Source: a virus. Taken from it: a DNA stretch of 37,163 bases. The stretch spans positions 1-37,163 of the IMG/VR virus record IMGVR_UViG_3300025424_000005. The stretch is one strand, 5' to 3'. Shown in pieces: positions 1-6,906 of the stretch (positions are counted from its first letter, which is position 1; every line of letters starts with the position of its first letter). The notes beneath the pieces were generated by a model. It was not told where the DNA came from. It saw nothing but the letters and a program-made list of their open reading frames with translations, and ran no database searches. The translations under genes and the position numbers were made by a program.

Positions 1-99
1 ATACCCCCGTAAGGTGGCTAAAAAGGATGCTGAAAAAGCATGGAAAAAACTTAGCCCAGAAAATCGACAGCTTGCTATTAAAGCTATCGACTTACATAT
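1..99. repeat. Terminal direct repeat, left copy
   Basis: Bases 1-99 are identical to bases 37065-37163. An exact repeat at both ends of a contig usually marks an assembly overlap of a circular or circularly permuted molecule. It falls inside a coding sequence that becomes continuous when the ends are joined, which supports circularity rather than a biological terminal repeat. Confidence 0.95.
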
Positions 100-358
100 T
101 CAATATTGGGAACTCCAAAACACAGATAGAGCCTACATTCCCTATCCCGCAAGTTGGCTCAACGGCTACAGATTTGAAGATGAAATCACCCTCGAAGCCC
201 CAAAGGAAAAAGAAATCCCCTGGACTTCAACTGAAGAACTTACAATCAAAAAAGGTAAAGAAATCGGTTTAAACCCGTATGCTGGAGAATCACTCTGGGA
301 ATACAGACAACGAATATCGGGTGCGTTGCGTAGTAAGACAACTAATAGTATGGCGTAG
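2..358 (+). CDS. DnaT/O-like replication protein, 3' part (joins 37042..37163)
   Basis: Continuation of the frame opened at 37042. The 'AWKKLSPENRQLAIKAI' helix and the 'YIPYPASWLNGYRFEDE' block are typical of the C-terminal region of phage replication proteins that recruit the host helicase. Those proteins usually carry an N-terminal winged-helix origin-binding domain. Here the protein is only 126 residues, so that domain is absent or lies on another gene. With no phage helicase, primase or polymerase visible, it probably hands the origin to host replication enzymes (inference). An apparent start at base 14 is only an internal GTG. Confidence 0.75.
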   Translation, partial: YPRKVAKKDAEKAWKKLSPENRQLAIKAIDLHIQYWELQNTDRAYIPYPASWLNGYRFEDEITLEAPKEKEIPWTSTEELTIKKGKEIGLNPYAGESLWEYRQRISGALRSKTTNSMA

Positions 359-518
359 GCAATGGGGATTGAAAGTATTTCGTGAATACATTGATAAAAC
401 CAAATTTGAACATCAGGTCTGGGAATTGTTTTATGAGCAATACAAACTTGGCAATACTGGAAAGGATGGCGAATGGTTGAACAATGGATCGTTGCCGCAA
501 CAGGCATTGGATATTTAA
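279..518 (+). CDS. Small conserved phage protein (DUF7696-like)
   Basis: 79 residues, overlapping the end of the replication gene by 80 bases. The segment NEYRVRCVVRQLI...FREYID resembles small phage proteins of the DUF7696 type, which have an EYR..C..R..L motif followed by helices. I favour the ATG at 279 because the NEYR part lies upstream of the alternative GTG at 321. No good ribosome site is visible, so it may depend on translation of the upstream gene. Function unknown. Confidence 0.5.
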   Translation: MLENHSGNTDNEYRVRCVVRQLIVWRRQWGLKVFREYIDKTKFEHQVWELFYEQYKLGNTGKDGEWLNNGSLPQQALDI

Positions 519-619
519 TTACTGGAATACTGCAATTTCAAAAAGGCGCAACCGCCAACGCTATTATTTGGATTGGTTACGCTATTGGTCAAACAGGACT
601 TTGGTTAAACCTTAAATGA
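473..619 (+). CDS. Small membrane protein, two hydrophobic segments
   Basis: A 48-residue protein beginning MVEQWIVAATGIGYLITG. It has two hydrophobic stretches, residues ~5-20 and ~27-45, separated by a short polar turn containing QKGA. This predicts a hairpin inner-membrane protein. It overlaps the preceding gene by 46 bases, and its TGA overlaps the ATG of the next gene (ATGA at 616). Small two-helix membrane proteins of this style are common in phage early regions. Function unknown. Confidence 0.6.
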   Translation: MVEQWIVAATGIGYLITGILQFQKGATANAIIWIGYAIGQTGLWLNLK

Positions 620-948
620 AATTTGATAATGAACTGCAATCTATTTTTGAAGAAATAGAACGCAACTTTGAAGCATTTAGTGATGCAAAAGGCACTTTAG
701 CTCAACTGGAAGTATATAAATCATCACTTAAAAGTATTATGATGAAGCGTAGTGGTGAAAACACAGTTGGCGCACAAGAACGGGAAGCATATGCCAGTCA
801 AGACTATGTGCAATTAGGTCACGATATAGGTTTAGCAACAAAAGAAGCAGAACGATTAAAATGGATTCTCGAACTATCCAAAATGCGCTTTGATGCCTGG
901 CGCACATTACAGGCTTCCAATCGACATATTGAAAAGATCACACTATGA
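616..948 (+). CDS. Conserved phage protein, helical/coiled-coil
   Basis: 110 residues, mostly charged alpha-helix. The C-terminal half (QEREAYASQDYV...EAERLKWILELSKMRFDAWRT) resembles a phage family often found beside recombination nucleases and HNH genes; I know no assigned function. Start and stop both use the ATGA overlap, with the small membrane gene upstream and the 57-residue gene downstream, so it sits in a translationally coupled chain. Confidence 0.65.
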   Translation: MKFDNELQSIFEEIERNFEAFSDAKGTLAQLEVYKSSLKSIMMKRSGENTVGAQEREAYASQDYVQLGHDIGLATKEAERLKWILELSKMRFDAWRTLQASNRHIEKITL

Positions 949-1118
949 GAGATTATGCAGAACCAATGATTCGTATGACAATTCTTACCAAGAAACTGCA
1001 TGATGCTTTTTTGAAAAACAAACGCCAAGATGCGGTATTGATTTCAAGTGATATTGTTGATATTGCTCAAGAGTTGGAAGATTTGGCGATTGAATTAGGT
1101 AAAGAAAAAATACATTGA
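945..1118 (+). CDS. Small helical protein, unknown function
   Basis: 57 residues (MRDYAEPMIRMTILTKKLHD...). It starts inside the stop of the previous gene (ATGA) and its own TGA overlaps the ATG of the following zinc-protein gene at 1118. This tight packing is the main reason to call it. The sequence is charged and probably all-helical, with no recognised motif. Confidence 0.6.
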   Translation: MRDYAEPMIRMTILTKKLHDAFLKNKRQDAVLISSDIVDIAQELEDLAIELGKEKIH

Positions 1119-1402
1119 TGTATCGAAATAAACGGTTGCTGGAAGTTGTACGCCAGCTTCCGTGTCAACATTGCGGTATTGAAGATGGCACAATCGTTGC
1201 GGCACATTCCAATCAGCTTAGAGATGGCAAAGGTCGAGGACTTAAAGCCCATGATTATCGGATTGCGGCCTTGTGCTTTAAGTGCCACACGGAGTTGGAT
1301 CAAGGCGCGATATGGTCAAAAGCCGAAAGGGTATCGGTCTTTGAGGATGCACACCGTAAAACCATTGGTGAACTTTTTGAACGCCAACTTTTAAAGCTCT
1401 AG
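1118..1402 (+). CDS. DUF1364-like zinc-binding putative nuclease
   Basis: 94 residues. The order CxxC (C16, C19), AAH (H30) and CFKCH (C53, C56, H57) with the intervening GRGLKAHDY segment matches the DUF1364 family of lambdoid phages, which is related to HNH/Ref-like recombination nucleases. It probably binds one zinc and acts on DNA; activity is inferred from the family. The ATG at 1118 is preferred to a TTG one codon earlier. The gene ends convergently, overlapping the SprT-like gene by 12 bases. Confidence 0.7.
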   Translation: MYRNKRLLEVVRQLPCQHCGIEDGTIVAAHSNQLRDGKGRGLKAHDYRIAALCFKCHTELDQGAIWSKAERVSVFEDAHRKTIGELFERQLLKL

Positions 1403-1750
1403 CGGATCAAATCCCAATTCATCTGCAACCATTTTGCATCGTGTTCTAAATGCTTTACCGTGATGCGCCCATTTATCGCCTTTTAAACGGTGAAAAGACA
1501 TATGTACGGCTTCATGGGCAAGCGTAGTTAGGGTTGTATACAAATGCCCACATCTGGCGGCTGATACAGTAATAGTATGTTCGTACTCGCCACCAGTATC
1601 GTGCATATATGTACCTAAAGCATCTTTGTCATAGGTAACTTGAAAATCAATTTCTTCTGGCAAAGGCATTTTCCATTTAGTAAACGGATAGCAACAATAT
1701 AGAGTTGCATACATATTGCGTAAGATTTCTGGTGATAGCCGCATAATCAA
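1391..1750 (-). CDS. SprT-like zinc metalloprotease
   Basis: 119 residues on the minus strand. The motif TLAHEAVH gives the HExxH zinc site (H79, E80, H83) and HHGKAF (~96-101) supplies the usual downstream HG..F ligand of SprT-like domains. In bacteria and eukaryotes such domains cut proteins, for example in DNA-protein crosslink repair. The phage substrate is unknown. It overlaps the end of the metallophosphoesterase gene by 4 bases (ATGA), so the two form a small minus-strand operon embedded in a plus-strand region. Confidence 0.75.
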   Translation of the reverse strand: MIMRLSPEILRNMYATLYCCYPFTKWKMPLPEEIDFQVTYDKDALGTYMHDTGGEYEHTITVSAARCGHLYTTLTTLAHEAVHMSFHRLKGDKWAHHGKAFRTRCKMVADELGFDPLEL

Positions 1751-2706
1751 ACTCCGTGTATCTTGCCCCTAAACTCTACTTCATCCTCGCCCCAAACCCT
1801 AATGATTTCTGGCATAAGCAATCTTGATCGTTCAAATGACATCATTACAAAGCCAGAATTCCAATCTTTAGGCGTATCTTCCGTGTAATTGAATTGTGGG
1901 CCATTTGGATCAGCTAATGTGCCAGTCTGGATTCCATATCTTGTACCGTTGTAATCATTGAAAGGTATTACAGAAAGCACATGAGTATGACCAGTAGCCA
2001 TGCTAACGCCAGCATTAACTGTATTATTTCTTCCACCAGTCCATCCACCTTTCCAGCGATGTTTAATTGCTACATCTTCATTAATCCAAACAGACCAACA
2101 CGGTTGCCACATTGGGAAATACTCTTTTAACGATGTACCTGGCACACCTTCAAATGCTGGCAAGAAATTAACCACATTGGTTGTAAATCGTTGGTCATGG
2201 TTGCCCATTGGCCAAAACAACTTTGCGCCCCGTGCAACCTTTTCAATTTCACCCAAATAATGCTGACAACACTCTAATTCTTCTTTTACCGATGGCAACT
2301 TATCGAAATCCATTCTAGGATGACGGCTGATCCCAGCACCATCAAAAGCGTCACCATTGCATATAATTGCCGTTGGCTTAAATTCTTTAATTGATTCCAG
2401 CAAAGCCTTGAAAGCGGTGGTAGTAATATCAGGCCAAAAATGAGCATCGCTAAAAACAATAACACGGCCTTTTTCAAGATCAAACCCCCTTCTTGTATGT
2501 CCTTCTGTTTGTTGTATTTTTTTCTTTAATTCAACCCGTTGATCATTAAATGTAGGCAATGCAATGCCATGTCTTGTTTCAATAGACCGCCTACGGTTAT
2601 AAATTGATCTTACATCTTGTTTATGTATTTCTGCAAACTTCTGCGGACTTCCTATCTTTTTCCACTCACTTATAAATTCTTCATCGCTTAAATAATAGCC
2701 AGGCAT
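1747..2706 (-). CDS. Metallophosphoesterase with N-terminal HTH-like segment
   Basis: 319 residues. Calcineurin-like motifs occur in order: SDAH (D87, H89), NGDAFDG (G118-D119), GNHDQ (168-172), a histidine near 216 (KHRW) and GHTH (239-242). Residues ~1-60 (SPQKFAEIHKQDVRSIYNRR) look like a helix-turn-helix. The family hydrolyses phosphodiesters or monoesters with two metals; in a phage it could process DNA, nucleotides or RNA ends. I chose the ATG at 2706, which has a GGGGGAT ribosome site, over the longer frame to 2775 that would overlap the divergent gene at 2763. Confidence 0.85.
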   Translation of the reverse strand: MPGYYLSDEEFISEWKKIGSPQKFAEIHKQDVRSIYNRRRSIETRHGIALPTFNDQRVELKKKIQQTEGHTRRGFDLEKGRVIVFSDAHFWPDITTTAFKALLESIKEFKPTAIICNGDAFDGAGISRHPRMDFDKLPSVKEELECCQHYLGEIEKVARGAKLFWPMGNHDQRFTTNVVNFLPAFEGVPGTSLKEYFPMWQPCWSVWINEDVAIKHRWKGGWTGGRNNTVNAGVSMATGHTHVLSVIPFNDYNGTRYGIQTGTLADPNGPQFNYTEDTPKDWNSGFVMMSFERSRLLMPEIIRVWGEDEVEFRGKIHGV

Positions 2707-2762
2707 ACGAATCCCCCATGTGGTAAAGTTACATAATAATAACGCACATTTAATACAAATCA
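2707..2762. promoter_or_regulatory. Divergent intergenic region with AT-rich promoter-like sequence
   Basis: The 56-bp gap between the leftward metallophosphoesterase and the rightward VRR-NUC gene is rich in TAATA stretches that could serve as -10 elements in either direction. No convincing -35 box is visible, so only a general promoter region is proposed. Confidence 0.3.
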
Positions 2763-3065
2763 ATGAGTTACGCAAAGCGAACAGACAAAAACCAACAAGA
2801 AATTATGGATGCGCTAAGAAAATATGGCGCAGTTGTTGTTGATTTATCAAAATGTGGTGCTGGAGTGCCAGATTTATTGGTCGGCTATAAAAACAAACAC
2901 ACAATATTGATGGAAGTGAAATCGTCACCCAAAGCGTTGCACACAAAGCCACAGTTGGCATTTTTAGCTAAATGGACTGGTGGGCCATTGGTACGGGTTG
3001 ATAATGTGGAATCTGCAATACGGGTTTTAAAAATGATTGACTTGGATGACGATGGCAGATGTTAA
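2763..3065 (+). CDS. VRR-NUC domain nuclease
   Basis: 100 residues. GVPDLL (P36-D37), then ILMEVKS (E51-V52-K53) and a downstream Q64 form the PD-(D/E)xK core of the VRR-NUC family. Standalone phage members cut branched or structured DNA and are thought to act like Holliday-junction resolvases. It probably resolves recombination or replication intermediates before packaging (inference). It overlaps the next gene by 7 bases. Confidence 0.85.
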   Translation: MSYAKRTDKNQQEIMDALRKYGAVVVDLSKCGAGVPDLLVGYKNKHTILMEVKSSPKALHTKPQLAFLAKWTGGPLVRVDNVESAIRVLKMIDLDDDGRC

Positions 3066-3349
3066 GAAAAAAACCCAAAAAGCCAACTAAAGGGTCAAAA
3101 TATCACCATCAAGACCAAACGACTAAACACATCAAAAATGTGCCAAAAATTGGGTTGGCGCATCATTTTAAAGAACATGGCGTACATCATGTAGCCAATA
3201 AACCAAAAGACCCATTAAAGCGGCATGAACATATTGCTGGTTTGCATAAAATCAAATCGCATCACCCACATTTGCCAAAATCCTATTTTGCAACGCCACC
3301 AGCGAAGATTGCCAAACCCACAATGCCCAAAAAACCCCGAAAAGGTTGA
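3059..3349 (+). CDS. Small His/Lys-rich basic protein
   Basis: 96 residues, extremely rich in Lys, His and Pro (KKPKKPTKGSKYHHQDQ at the start, KPTMPKKPRKG at the end). It overlaps the VRR-NUC gene by 7 bases. The composition suggests binding to nucleic acid or metal, but there is no recognised domain and this is inference only. An alternative ATG at 3052 closes after 12 codons and is not used. Confidence 0.55.
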   Translation: MLRKKPKKPTKGSKYHHQDQTTKHIKNVPKIGLAHHFKEHGVHHVANKPKDPLKRHEHIAGLHKIKSHHPHLPKSYFATPPAKIAKPTMPKKPRKG

Positions 3350-3378
3350 TATAATACATATATTCAAAAGGATAATAT

Positions 3379-3612
3379 ATGGCAAATGCGGCAAACAAAG
3401 TAAGACAAACATTTATTGACAAAGGTGTTTCTCAAACTTTACAAAACATTAGAGAAGCAAACCCAGATTTAAAACCTAATGAAATATCAATGGCTTTATG
3501 TTATTTGCGAAAAGCACGACATTTAAGCCGTGATTTAGTGGAATCCACATCAAAAGGTCGCAAACAAGTCTGGCTTTATACTTATCACCAAACAAAGTTG
3601 CCAAAGGATTAA
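3379..3612 (+). CDS. Small putative winged-helix protein
   Basis: 77 residues with a strong AAAGGATAATAT ribosome site. The sequence NPDLKPNEISMALCYLRKARHLSRD followed by a KGRKQVWLYTY strand looks like a winged-helix or MarR-like DNA-binding fold: the helix pair, then a short beta wing. It could be a small phage regulator; this rests on pattern reading only. A TATAAT at 3350-3355 just upstream may be a -10 box but lacks an obvious -35. Confidence 0.55.
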   Translation: MANAANKVRQTFIDKGVSQTLQNIREANPDLKPNEISMALCYLRKARHLSRDLVESTSKGRKQVWLYTYHQTKLPKD

Positions 3613-3613
3613 T

Positions 3614-4039
3614 ATGCCAGTTGTTAAAAAATCTGATGGATGGTATTTTGGAAGCAAAGGCCCATTTGCGACCAAATCTAAAGCCATGCAAATTGCGGTT
3701 GCCGCCCACGCCAGCGGATTTAAAGAAGAAGGCAAGAAAAAAGGCGCAATGACATTTGGGCTAGATTTTAACGGTACATACAATGTTGATCCTAAATTTT
3801 GGAATGTATTTATTGAACTTTGCCGCTTAAGAAAAGACGAAGTGTATTGCGTTACTCATAGTACCGATCCAGACGAAAATAAAGAATTATTAGGCTCAAT
3901 CGGACAAATCATTGGTGAAGATCATTGCATATTTGCTGATGGTCATGCCAAGATGGAAGCCGTAAAAGCATTAGGCATTGAAATTGATGTTTGGATTGAT
4001 AACAACCCAATTCATATATTCCAAGACCCAGGATATTAA
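3614..4039 (+). CDS. Fused protein: small N-terminal phage module plus HAD-like domain
   Basis: 141 residues. Residues 1-45 (GWYFGSKGPFATKSKAMQIA...) match a short module seen on various phage proteins. From residue ~47 it looks like a haloacid-dehalogenase-type fold: FGLDFNGT (motif I), VTHS (motif II position), a lysine region near 110-115 and IDNNP (motif IV). In motif I the second aspartate of DxD is replaced by Asn, so the general acid/base of phosphatases is missing and catalysis may be altered or lost. The internal Met at ~46 could be a second start. Substrate unknown. Confidence 0.6.
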   Translation: MPVVKKSDGWYFGSKGPFATKSKAMQIAVAAHASGFKEEGKKKGAMTFGLDFNGTYNVDPKFWNVFIELCRLRKDEVYCVTHSTDPDENKELLGSIGQIIGEDHCIFADGHAKMEAVKALGIEIDVWIDNNPIHIFQDPGY

Positions 4040-4041
4040 AA

Positions 4042-4263
4042 ATTAAGAAAAAAGTAATTCGGGTTACATATGAAGCCCGATATAAAGAATTATTACAAGA
4101 TTATCAGCGTGTTTTGCATAAATTAGGTGAGCAAACTAAGCGAATTATTAACTTACAAAACCTATTGCGTGAAGCGGCTGAATTAATGGAAATCAATGCC
4201 ATACCTACCAAACAACCAAAAGTGCGAAACACTAGGTTGCAAAAACGCAAGATCAAAGTTTAG
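4042..4263 (+). CDS. Putative small coiled-coil protein with non-ATG (ATT) start
   Basis: The frame is open for 74 codons and reads like real protein (VIRVTYEARYKELLQDYQRV, then LGEQTKRIINLQNLLREAAELM), a charged helix suited to coiled coil. There is no ATG, GTG or TTG near its beginning. An ATT at 4042 is 8 bases after AGGA (4030-4033), correct Shine-Dalgarno spacing, so a rare ATT start is possible. It fills the gap between the HAD-like gene and HNH gene and overlaps the latter by 68 bases. Confidence 0.4.
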   Translation: MKKKVIRVTYEARYKELLQDYQRVLHKLGEQTKRIINLQNLLREAAELMEINAIPTKQPKVRNTRLQKRKIKV

Positions 4264-4642
4264 TATTCATTGCATTGAACACGGTGGCCGTGATGTTTGG
4301 CGATTTGCCCCAAAAGAACACAGAGCAGAGAACAACGCCTATTACCAAACGCCTACATGGAAAACTATGCGAACAATGCAACTTGGCAAACAACCGTTAT
4401 GCCAGGCTTGCTTATGCAAAGGAATTATTAACTCAGCCAAGCATATAGACCATCTATTCGCTTGGTCACAGATAGGCAGTCATGCCTTTTACAACAACAT
4501 ATTACAAAGTCTATGTGCTGAGTGTCATAGTTCAAAGACAGCACTAGAACAGAATGGTGTATATCGTCACTACACAAGCGATGGCATCAAAGACTATGCT
4601 ATCCACGACTACAAGTCGATCGTGGCTCACAGCCCTGTTTAA
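4196..4642 (+). CDS. HNH endonuclease
   Basis: 148 residues. Zinc pair CxxC (C69, C72), HIDH (83-86) as the first catalytic motif, the Asn near 101, and LCAECHSSKT (C107, C110, H111) as the closing HNH element. An HNH gene immediately before the terminase genes is a classic phage arrangement; such enzymes work with terminase in cutting concatemeric DNA for packaging. An additional N-terminal C10/C15/C26/H29 cluster may bind a second zinc. Confidence 0.85.
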   Translation: MPYLPNNQKCETLGCKNARSKFSIHCIEHGGRDVWRFAPKEHRAENNAYYQTPTWKTMRTMQLGKQPLCQACLCKGIINSAKHIDHLFAWSQIGSHAFYNNILQSLCAECHSSKTALEQNGVYRHYTSDGIKDYAIHDYKSIVAHSPV

Positions 4643-4732
4643 TGCCCAATACGCATAGGTTGGGAAGCATTGCTAGAAACTTAAATAATGTGGATGTTTT
4701 AAAAAGCAAGCACGGGGGCTAATTTTCTACAA

Positions 4733-4761
4733 AAGACAAAGTATGAGGGGGGGTATATAAT
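4733..4761 (+). promoter_or_regulatory. Candidate promoter before terminase
   Basis: AAGACA (4733-4738), 17 bases, TATAAT (4756-4761) in the 126-bp gap before the terminase genes. Transcription would begin near 4768, almost at the ATG at 4769, implying a leaderless or near-leaderless message. A GAGGGGGGG run at 4745-4753 is the only ribosome-site-like sequence but is too far from the ATG. The rest of the gap (4643-4732) shows nothing I recognise. Confidence 0.3.
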
Positions 4762-4768
4762 AATACGC

Positions 4769-5215
4769 ATGGAAAACAAACCAACTGAGTTGCGCTTAGT
4801 CGAAGGGAATTCCCTAAGTGCGAATTTGCGTAAAAGAATTCCCCATGCGGAGTGGATGGAAAATCCTTTAGCCTGGGACAAAAAGAAATTTACCCAAGAA
4901 ACTGCCAATTACATATATGACAGTTACGGGATATATGATGACCAGAACAAACATACGCTAAGTATGCTGGCAGACCAGATTGAAACCTATGTGAATTGTA
5001 ATATTGGTTTAATTGGTGCAGACCTAATAGTATCTACCAACGATGGCAAAACCCTTGCACCAAATCCGTTGATTAGTATTAGGGATAAGACATTGACACA
5101 GATTGTAAGGCTGATGAACGAATTAGGGCTAACCCCTAAGTCCAAGTTAGTAAAGACTAATATAAGAAAAGAATCGCCAGTTGCAAGATTAGCCGCTGGC
5201 CCATTGGCTAGATGA
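4769..5215 (+). CDS. Terminase small subunit (P27-like)
   Basis: 148 residues. A mixed helical protein ending with LGLTPKSKLVK (~135-145 region), the hallmark C-terminal motif of the P27/TIGR01558 small-terminase family. It recognises the viral DNA start site and loads the large subunit. Its stop overlaps the start of the large terminase (ATGA at 5212), ensuring coupled expression. Confidence 0.85.
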   Translation: MENKPTELRLVEGNSLSANLRKRIPHAEWMENPLAWDKKKFTQETANYIYDSYGIYDDQNKHTLSMLADQIETYVNCNIGLIGADLIVSTNDGKTLAPNPLISIRDKTLTQIVRLMNELGLTPKSKLVKTNIRKESPVARLAAGPLAR

Positions 5216-6873
5216 ATTGGGAATTAGGGGTTCAATACGCACACGATGTAGTCGATGGCAAAATTAATGTTTGCCGAAATGTTCGTGCATCCTGTCAACG
5301 ATTTTTAGATCAATACGCTAATACAGAATGGGACTGGATTTTTGATTATAGGTTTCCCGCCCATGTGTTAGATGTTGCATCGCACATGAAACACACTAAA
5401 GGCCCTGATGCTGGCAAGCCAATAGTATTAGACCCATTCCAAATTTTCTTTATTTGTGCCGTTTATGGATTCCGTAAAAAGACGGATGTATCTAAACGGA
5501 TGGTCACGGATGTAATACTATACATTCCCCGTAAAGCTGGTAAGTCGACACTAACGGCCATCATTGCACTTTACGAATTAAAGTTTGGCGAAGTCGGTGC
5601 AGAAGTTTTTACTCTGGCAACTAATCGTGAACAAGCAACCATTGTGTTTGATGCCGCCAAAGGATTTATTGAAAACTTACCGCCAGAAGCTCAATCATGG
5701 TTTGAAGTCAGCAAATACGAAATTAAAAACTCTGGCGATTCACAATCAATGTTTAAGGCGTTATCCCGTGACACCAAAAAGACGGGTGACGGTAAAAACC
5801 CATCATGCGTAATCGTGGATGAAGCCGCCCAGATTGTAGATCGCAACTCTATCGAAGTATTACATTCTGGTATGGTTGCCCGTCAAAATCCATTGCGTAT
5901 ATACATCACTACTGCCAGCTTTACTAAAGACACCAAGTTTTATGAAGATATGTCGATGTTTGAATCAATGCTTAATGGCGAAGCAACTGACAACCCAAGA
6001 TGGTTTGGTTTGCTTTATGGCCTAGACCCAGAAGATGACTGGAAAGACCCTAAGACCTGGGCAAAGGCTAACCCCATGCACGGCATATCTGTATTTGAAG
6101 ATGCGATTGCTCAACGATGCGAAGAAGCCAAACACAAGCCAGCCGCACTTAATGAATTCTTATGCAAGACACTTAACATATTTGTTAGTGCCAATAGCGC
6201 ATGGATTGACCGCAATTATTGGGATGAATCTGCCGATGTATTGCCAGCCCAAGACCCAGAAGCCGTATTTATCGGATTTGACTTAGCGGCCACCCGTGAC
6301 TTAAATGCCGTATGCACTTTAAAGCGTTATCAAGAAAACGAATACTTTGCTGAGTTTCAATTCTTTTTGCCAGAAGCCGCACTTGAGTTAATACCCAAGC
6401 ATTATCTGGATATATTTGAAGTAGCCATCCAATCTGGGATTCTCAAGCTGACCGAAGGTAATGTAATGGATGATCGGGAGATTAGCGAATTCATCAAAAA
6501 CCAATGTGAAAAGTATGATGTAAAAGAGGTAGGTTACGATGCTTACAATGCCGCTTCTATGGTTGCTCGTTTGCATGATGCTGGTATTCCTGTAAAAAAG
6601 GTTGGACAGGGGATGGCCGTGTTAAATAATCCTTCCAAGTATGTAGAAAAGCTAATAATGAACCATCAAATTAAACACGATGGTAACCCATTTGTAGGAT
6701 GGCAACTAGGAAATTGTGAAGTGTATGAAGATGTGAACGGAAATATCAAGGTTCGCAAGAACGAATCTGACAAATCAGCCAAAGTTGACGGGATTATTGC
6801 CATGATTATTGCCGCCCATTGCAGTTTAGATAACCCTTTTGTATCAAATTCATTCGGATTCAGAAGTTTTTGA
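5212..6873 (+). CDS. terL: Terminase large subunit
   Basis: 553 residues, normal length for the Terminase_1 type. The N-terminal ATPase has the Walker A-like PRKAGKST (106-113), Walker B CVIVDEAA (catalytic E204) and the coupling ITTAS (~232). The C-terminal nuclease has three acidic positions: FDLAAT (D357), GYDAYN (D443) and KVDGIIA (D526). It translocates DNA into the prohead through the portal and cuts concatemers. It lies directly upstream of the portal gene, as in HK97-like phages. Confidence 0.95.
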   Translation: MNWELGVQYAHDVVDGKINVCRNVRASCQRFLDQYANTEWDWIFDYRFPAHVLDVASHMKHTKGPDAGKPIVLDPFQIFFICAVYGFRKKTDVSKRMVTDVILYIPRKAGKSTLTAIIALYELKFGEVGAEVFTLATNREQATIVFDAAKGFIENLPPEAQSWFEVSKYEIKNSGDSQSMFKALSRDTKKTGDGKNPSCVIVDEAAQIVDRNSIEVLHSGMVARQNPLRIYITTASFTKDTKFYEDMSMFESMLNGEATDNPRWFGLLYGLDPEDDWKDPKTWAKANPMHGISVFEDAIAQRCEEAKHKPAALNEFLCKTLNIFVSANSAWIDRNYWDESADVLPAQDPEAVFIGFDLAATRDLNAVCTLKRYQENEYFAEFQFFLPEAALELIPKHYLDIFEVAIQSGILKLTEGNVMDDREISEFIKNQCEKYDVKEVGYDAYNAASMVARLHDAGIPVKKVGQGMAVLNNPSKYVEKLIMNHQIKHDGNPFVGWQLGNCEVYEDVNGNIKVRKNESDKSAKVDGIIAMIIAAHCSLDNPFVSNSFGFRSF

Positions 6874-6906
6874 TGTAAAATCGTTAGGAAATGTAAGGGA
6901 AAAATC

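Noticed and set aside
1-99. Biological direct terminal repeat
   Set aside because: A 99-base exact repeat that completes a gene when joined is more simply an assembly overlap of a circular molecule; packaging ends cannot be determined from it.
2707-2775. N-terminal extension of the metallophosphoesterase to 2775
   Set aside because: It would overlap the divergent VRR-NUC start, and the ATG at 2706 has a good GGGGGAT site.
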